From Candidatus Methanoperedens sp. (lineage in GTDB: Archaea; Halobacteriota; Methanosarcinia; Methanosarcinales; Methanoperedenaceae), in the NCBI GenBank assembly GCA_027460525.1, contig JAPZAS010000016.1, positions 1-64,000 of the forward strand: DNA of 64,000 nt, written 5' to 3'. The notes below the pieces were generated by a model. The model saw only the letters and a program-made list of their open reading frames with translations. It had not been told where the DNA came from and ran no database searches. Position numbers and translations under genes: made by a program. Positions 61,688-64,000 of this stretch are shown in pieces. How positions within the stretch are numbered: the first letter of the stretch is position 1; each line of letters begins with the position of its first letter.

Positions 61688-61990
61688 ATGAAGAACGGTT
61701 TCAAATATATTGCGGCTGCTTCCATTGCTGGAGCAGTTATGGGGGTAGCGTATTACTATCCGGCTGAATTCTTTATAGCGTTCGCTGCAGGATGGTTGTT
61801 CGGCATTCCAGCGGCTTTCGTTGCATATATGGGCTATGGGCTTTTCGTTCTCAGTAAAGAAAGAAAGCACAGGATTGAAGTTTCCATAAAACCCACGGAG
61901 GCTATTAGAGCCATTGCCCGCAGGGAGGCAGAGCTGAGGAAGGAGAAGGATATCTTGCTCGAAGAGGTACAGAAAGGCAAGGTCAGGTAA
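61688..61990 (+). CDS. small membrane protein, single-gene form
   Basis: This 100-residue protein carries both marks of the neighbours: AYYYPAE (as in the 61-residue protein) and the terminal tail SIKPTEAIRAIARREAELRK (as in the 102-residue proteins). It begins MKNGFKYIAAASIAGAVMGV and has two helices. It looks like the ancestral or merged form of the split pair upstream. GGGAGG lies nine bases before the ATG. Confidence 0.75.
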   Translation: MKNGFKYIAAASIAGAVMGVAYYYPAEFFIAFAAGWLFGIPAAFVAYMGYGLFVLSKERKHRIEVSIKPTEAIRAIARREAELRKEKDILLEEVQKGKVR

Positions 61991-62004
61991 AAGTTTGCAG
62001 GAAA

Positions 62005-62022
62005 CCCCATCTTTTGATGGGG
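62005..62022 (+). terminator. hairpin terminator-like element
   Basis: CCCCATC and GATGGGG form a seven-base perfect stem with a TTTT loop, 15 bases after the stop at 61990. The following bases (CATTTCTTG) give a weak T-rich tail. It could end the cytochrome-region transcript before the second RHH-type gene. Confidence 0.5.
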
Positions 62023-62122
62023 CATTTCTTGCCATGAGCTAAGGACATCCAGAAATGAAGCATAAGATCAGAATGCATGGCTTGCAGGGAGAGAAGAGAA
62101 CTCCGGAATGCGGGAGATAAAT

Positions 62123-63172
62123 ATGAATGTTTCAAGGCGTATTTCCATTGATTGTGAGCACATCAAGATGATGAAACCGTACCTGGAAAAGCATAACGGT
62201 AATTTTGGAGATGCCATCAAAGAGTTGATAGCCAGCGCAGAAAGGTACAGTCCGCGCACGAACTGGTCTGCCATAGACAAATCCTTATTTAACTGGATGC
62301 TTGATCACGTGGAAGATGCGCTTATTCCTGATAACATTCTCGATGAACTGATAGATCCTTTGCTGATAAATTCGATGAATGAACTTGAAGATCACCTGAA
62401 GCGCAGGTTCAGTGGACTTGATTGGGGTGTTAACCTTTCTCTAAAATACGATAGCAATGTGGTTCCCCATGAGGTACTGATAGAAATAAGAGGTCCCCAT
62501 CCGAAAATAAGATTCATCGCCAGCATACTGTCCCAGTACCTGATTAAAAATTCAATAGACCAAGCGCCGCTTGAGATAAAGTCTATTACCGATTTAAATG
62601 AGTGTATAAAACTTGAACTGTCCAGGTCGAATAAGACGAAAGCTCAGAAAAGCTTAATTGCCTTTTTTGGAGGGATGGATGAGTTAATAAAGACCATAAA
62701 TAACCGTCCTGCTTTCTGGAAGGCTTTGATAAACCGACATATTTTGAGCAATTACAATATGGTCACGGTTCACAGGAATTACTTCGAGGATCTGCTTGCA
62801 GGTAAAGTACCGGCAGGTGAAATAACGATAGAAAACCTGGCAAAAAAACCAATCAGGGAAATACCTTTAAAAGAGATACTATTTCTGATAAAAGAGGTTT
62901 ATGAGACTTCCAGGGTCGCAGACAGGGTGGATATCGATAATGATACTGTAATAGTTTCTCATGGTTATAGAACCAGAGAAGCAGTCGAGAAATTAAAACA
63001 GAGCCTTGTTGCACTTTTAGAATCTAACGGTCATTTGTATGACGTAAAATCAACAGCCAGCATGATCGTGCTCACCCACAGGGCGGATGTGGATATAAAC
63101 CTCGGTAGATTTAAGCTGGAGAGTTTACAAACTAATGATGGGAGGAATTTCTATGGCGAAAAAAGAGGTTAA
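62123..63172 (+). CDS. RHH-type protein, truncated paralogue of 57230
   Basis: A 349-residue paralogue of the 57230-58672 protein. The N-terminal domain (NVSRRISIDCEHIKMMKPYL) differs, but the middle, from about ILSQYLIKNS to STASMIVLTHR, is nearly identical at DNA level. The protein then stops after about 25 unrelated residues and lacks the C-terminal cysteine domain. It has GGGAGAT before the ATG at 62123. It overlaps the AhpD-like gene by 20 bases. Recent gene conversion plus loss of the last third explains the pattern. Confidence 0.65.
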   Translation: MNVSRRISIDCEHIKMMKPYLEKHNGNFGDAIKELIASAERYSPRTNWSAIDKSLFNWMLDHVEDALIPDNILDELIDPLLINSMNELEDHLKRRFSGLDWGVNLSLKYDSNVVPHEVLIEIRGPHPKIRFIASILSQYLIKNSIDQAPLEIKSITDLNECIKLELSRSNKTKAQKSLIAFFGGMDELIKTINNRPAFWKALINRHILSNYNMVTVHRNYFEDLLAGKVPAGEITIENLAKKPIREIPLKEILFLIKEVYETSRVADRVDIDNDTVIVSHGYRTREAVEKLKQSLVALLESNGHLYDVKSTASMIVLTHRADVDINLGRFKLESLQTNDGRNFYGEKRG

Positions 63173-63446
63173 AGAACAGCTTGATATTGCTAGAAAAAGT
63201 ATGGGCTTCGTGCCCGAGATTCAGCAGCTCGTAGGAGAGCATGCACCTGCATGGTTTAAGCTTTATCGCGATAGCGACGAGGCATTATGGACAGACACCG
63301 CTCTCCCTGCAAAGGTAAAGGTGCTGATGGCATTAGCCGTCGTAGCTGGAAGACTGTGTCCCGACTGCGCCGAGGCACAGATGAGGAGCGCAATTCACCA
63401 GGGCGCTACCAAGAAAGAGATTCTGGACACACTGGGTGTGGTCTAG
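63153..63446 (+). CDS. AhpD/carboxymuconolactone decarboxylase-like, frameshifted end
   Basis: A 97-residue protein of the AhpD/CMD family with redox pair CPDC in GRLCPDCAEAQMRSAIHQGA. The frame stops at 63446 after DTLGVV, but the +1 frame continues directly with LVTAGAPGVSVCKQAMRKLL to 63508, which completes the usual last helix. One base is therefore missing: either a true frameshift, recent decay or a sequencing error. GGGAGG precedes the ATG at 63153. Confidence 0.78.
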   Translation: MAKKEVKEQLDIARKSMGFVPEIQQLVGEHAPAWFKLYRDSDEALWTDTALPAKVKVLMALAVVAGRLCPDCAEAQMRSAIHQGATKKEILDTLGVV

Positions 63447-63563
63447 TTACTGCGGGCGCGCCCGGAGTCAGCGTATGCAAGCAGGCTATGAGAAAATTGC
63501 TGAAATGAAAATCTGAAGAGACATAATCCTGGAGTGCGGTGGGATACGGAGCACGAGGGAGCA

Positions 63564-63908
63564 ATGATAAAAATAAAAAGAGTATACGACGAACCAGATA
63601 GAGATGATGGTTTTAGAATACTGGTGGATCGGCTCTGGCCACGGGGTTTGAGCAAGGATAAGGTAAAAGTGGATTTATGGTTAAAAGATATCGCACCCCG
63701 CGATACGCTCAGAAAGTGGTTTGCACATGACCCAAAGAAATGGGATGAGTTCAAGAGCAGGTATTTTGAAGAATTAAAGGGTAAAAAAGAACTGGTGGAT
63801 TTGATTATCGGAAAAGCACGCGGCGGAGTCACTTTACTTTACGGGGCAAAAGAGGAGAAATATAACAATGCCGCTGCCTTAAAGGAATATATCGACAAAA
63901 ATAAATAG
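63564..63908 (+). CDS. DUF488 family protein (YeaO-like)
   Basis: A 114-residue DUF488 protein: [30 protein letters not shown] is the characteristic start, followed by [26 protein letters not shown] and [20 protein letters not shown]. The biochemical function of the family is unknown. GAGGGAGC precedes the ATG at 63564; an upstream in-frame ATG at 63534 is less likely. Confidence 0.88.
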   Translation: MIKIKRVYDEPDRDDGFRILVDRLWPRGLSKDKVKVDLWLKDIAPRDTLRKWFAHDPKKWDEFKSRYFEELKGKKELVDLIIGKARGGVTLLYGAKEEKYNNAAALKEYIDKNK

Positions 63909-64000
63909 CATCTATAATCATCGTCTCTGCATAACATTTTGGATTTGCTGGGGACTGAGCGCAAAAAAATAAAAAAAGATGCCTACGCCTTCCTTGACAT

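Noticed and set aside
63909-64000. Frame at the right edge
   Set aside because: Only an A-rich stretch and the start of unknown sequence are visible; no gene can be supported.

Overview
The window is a chromosomal segment of a methanogen-lineage archaeon, most plausibly a cytochrome-rich member of the Methanosarcinales such as Candidatus Methanoperedens (ANME-2d). The lineage call rests on several genes. These are the rare methanogen-type seryl-tRNA synthetase, methanogenesis marker protein 2, a probable methanofuran ligase (MfnD), the archaeosine radical-SAM enzyme RaSEA, a separate GMP synthase B subunit, AhbC of the alternative haem pathway, HerA, NOG1, and a multihaem cytochrome c with a partner cytochrome b. 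The genus is an inference; no 16S rRNA or mcr gene lies in the window.

Layout. 0-2 kb: two HEPN/MNT toxin-antitoxin pairs plus the remnant of a third. 2.2-23.1 kb: mostly housekeeping genes. These include a tgt-queA queuosine block with a SAM hydrolase, tRNA-Arg(TCG), an FtsZ with a C-terminal membrane anchor, an SF1 helicase-nuclease fusion, a flippase-like protein, MfnD and QueH, RaSEA and GMP synthase B, an ABC-2 exporter, an HtrA-like protease, and an AhbC/HesB/OsmC operon. 23.1-27.8 kb: an island of small toxin-antitoxin modules (nucleotidyltransferase pair, HicBA, PIN pair, TumAE-like pair), each separated by copies of a GC-rich repeat. 27.8-30.7 kb: a two-gene short prokaryotic Argonaute system with a nuclease-APAZ effector (SPARDA-like). 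30.8-41 kb: anaerobic ribonucleotide reductase with a glutaredoxin-like protein, ArgS, a MobB-MoaE fusion, rubrerythrin and a three-gene beta-oxidation group. 41-45.6 kb: a lone MNT nucleotidyltransferase and two consecutive STAND/AAA-type ATPases, the second with near-identical TPR repeats. 45.6-57 kb: SerRS, a small DUF4258/DUF2283 pair bracketed by a duplicated serS 3' end, HerA, ThiC, NOG1, a class III nucleotide cyclase and a B12-binding radical-SAM protein. 57-64 kb: a cytochrome module (seven-haem cytochrome c, cytochrome b and small membrane proteins) flanked by two paralogous ribbon-helix-helix-type proteins and showing a fresh tandem duplication.

How the genes work together. The queuosine genes (QueA, Tgt, QueH) and RaSEA imply 7-deazaguanine modification at both tRNA position 34 (bacterial type) and position 15 (archaeal type). 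AhbC and the HesB-like protein could supply haem and Fe-S chemistry for the cytochromes. The 57-63 kb module looks like a quinol-to-multihaem-cytochrome electron exit with its own regulators. The defence and toxin-antitoxin genes are concentrated where dispersed repeats are densest, which suggests repeat-mediated gain and loss.
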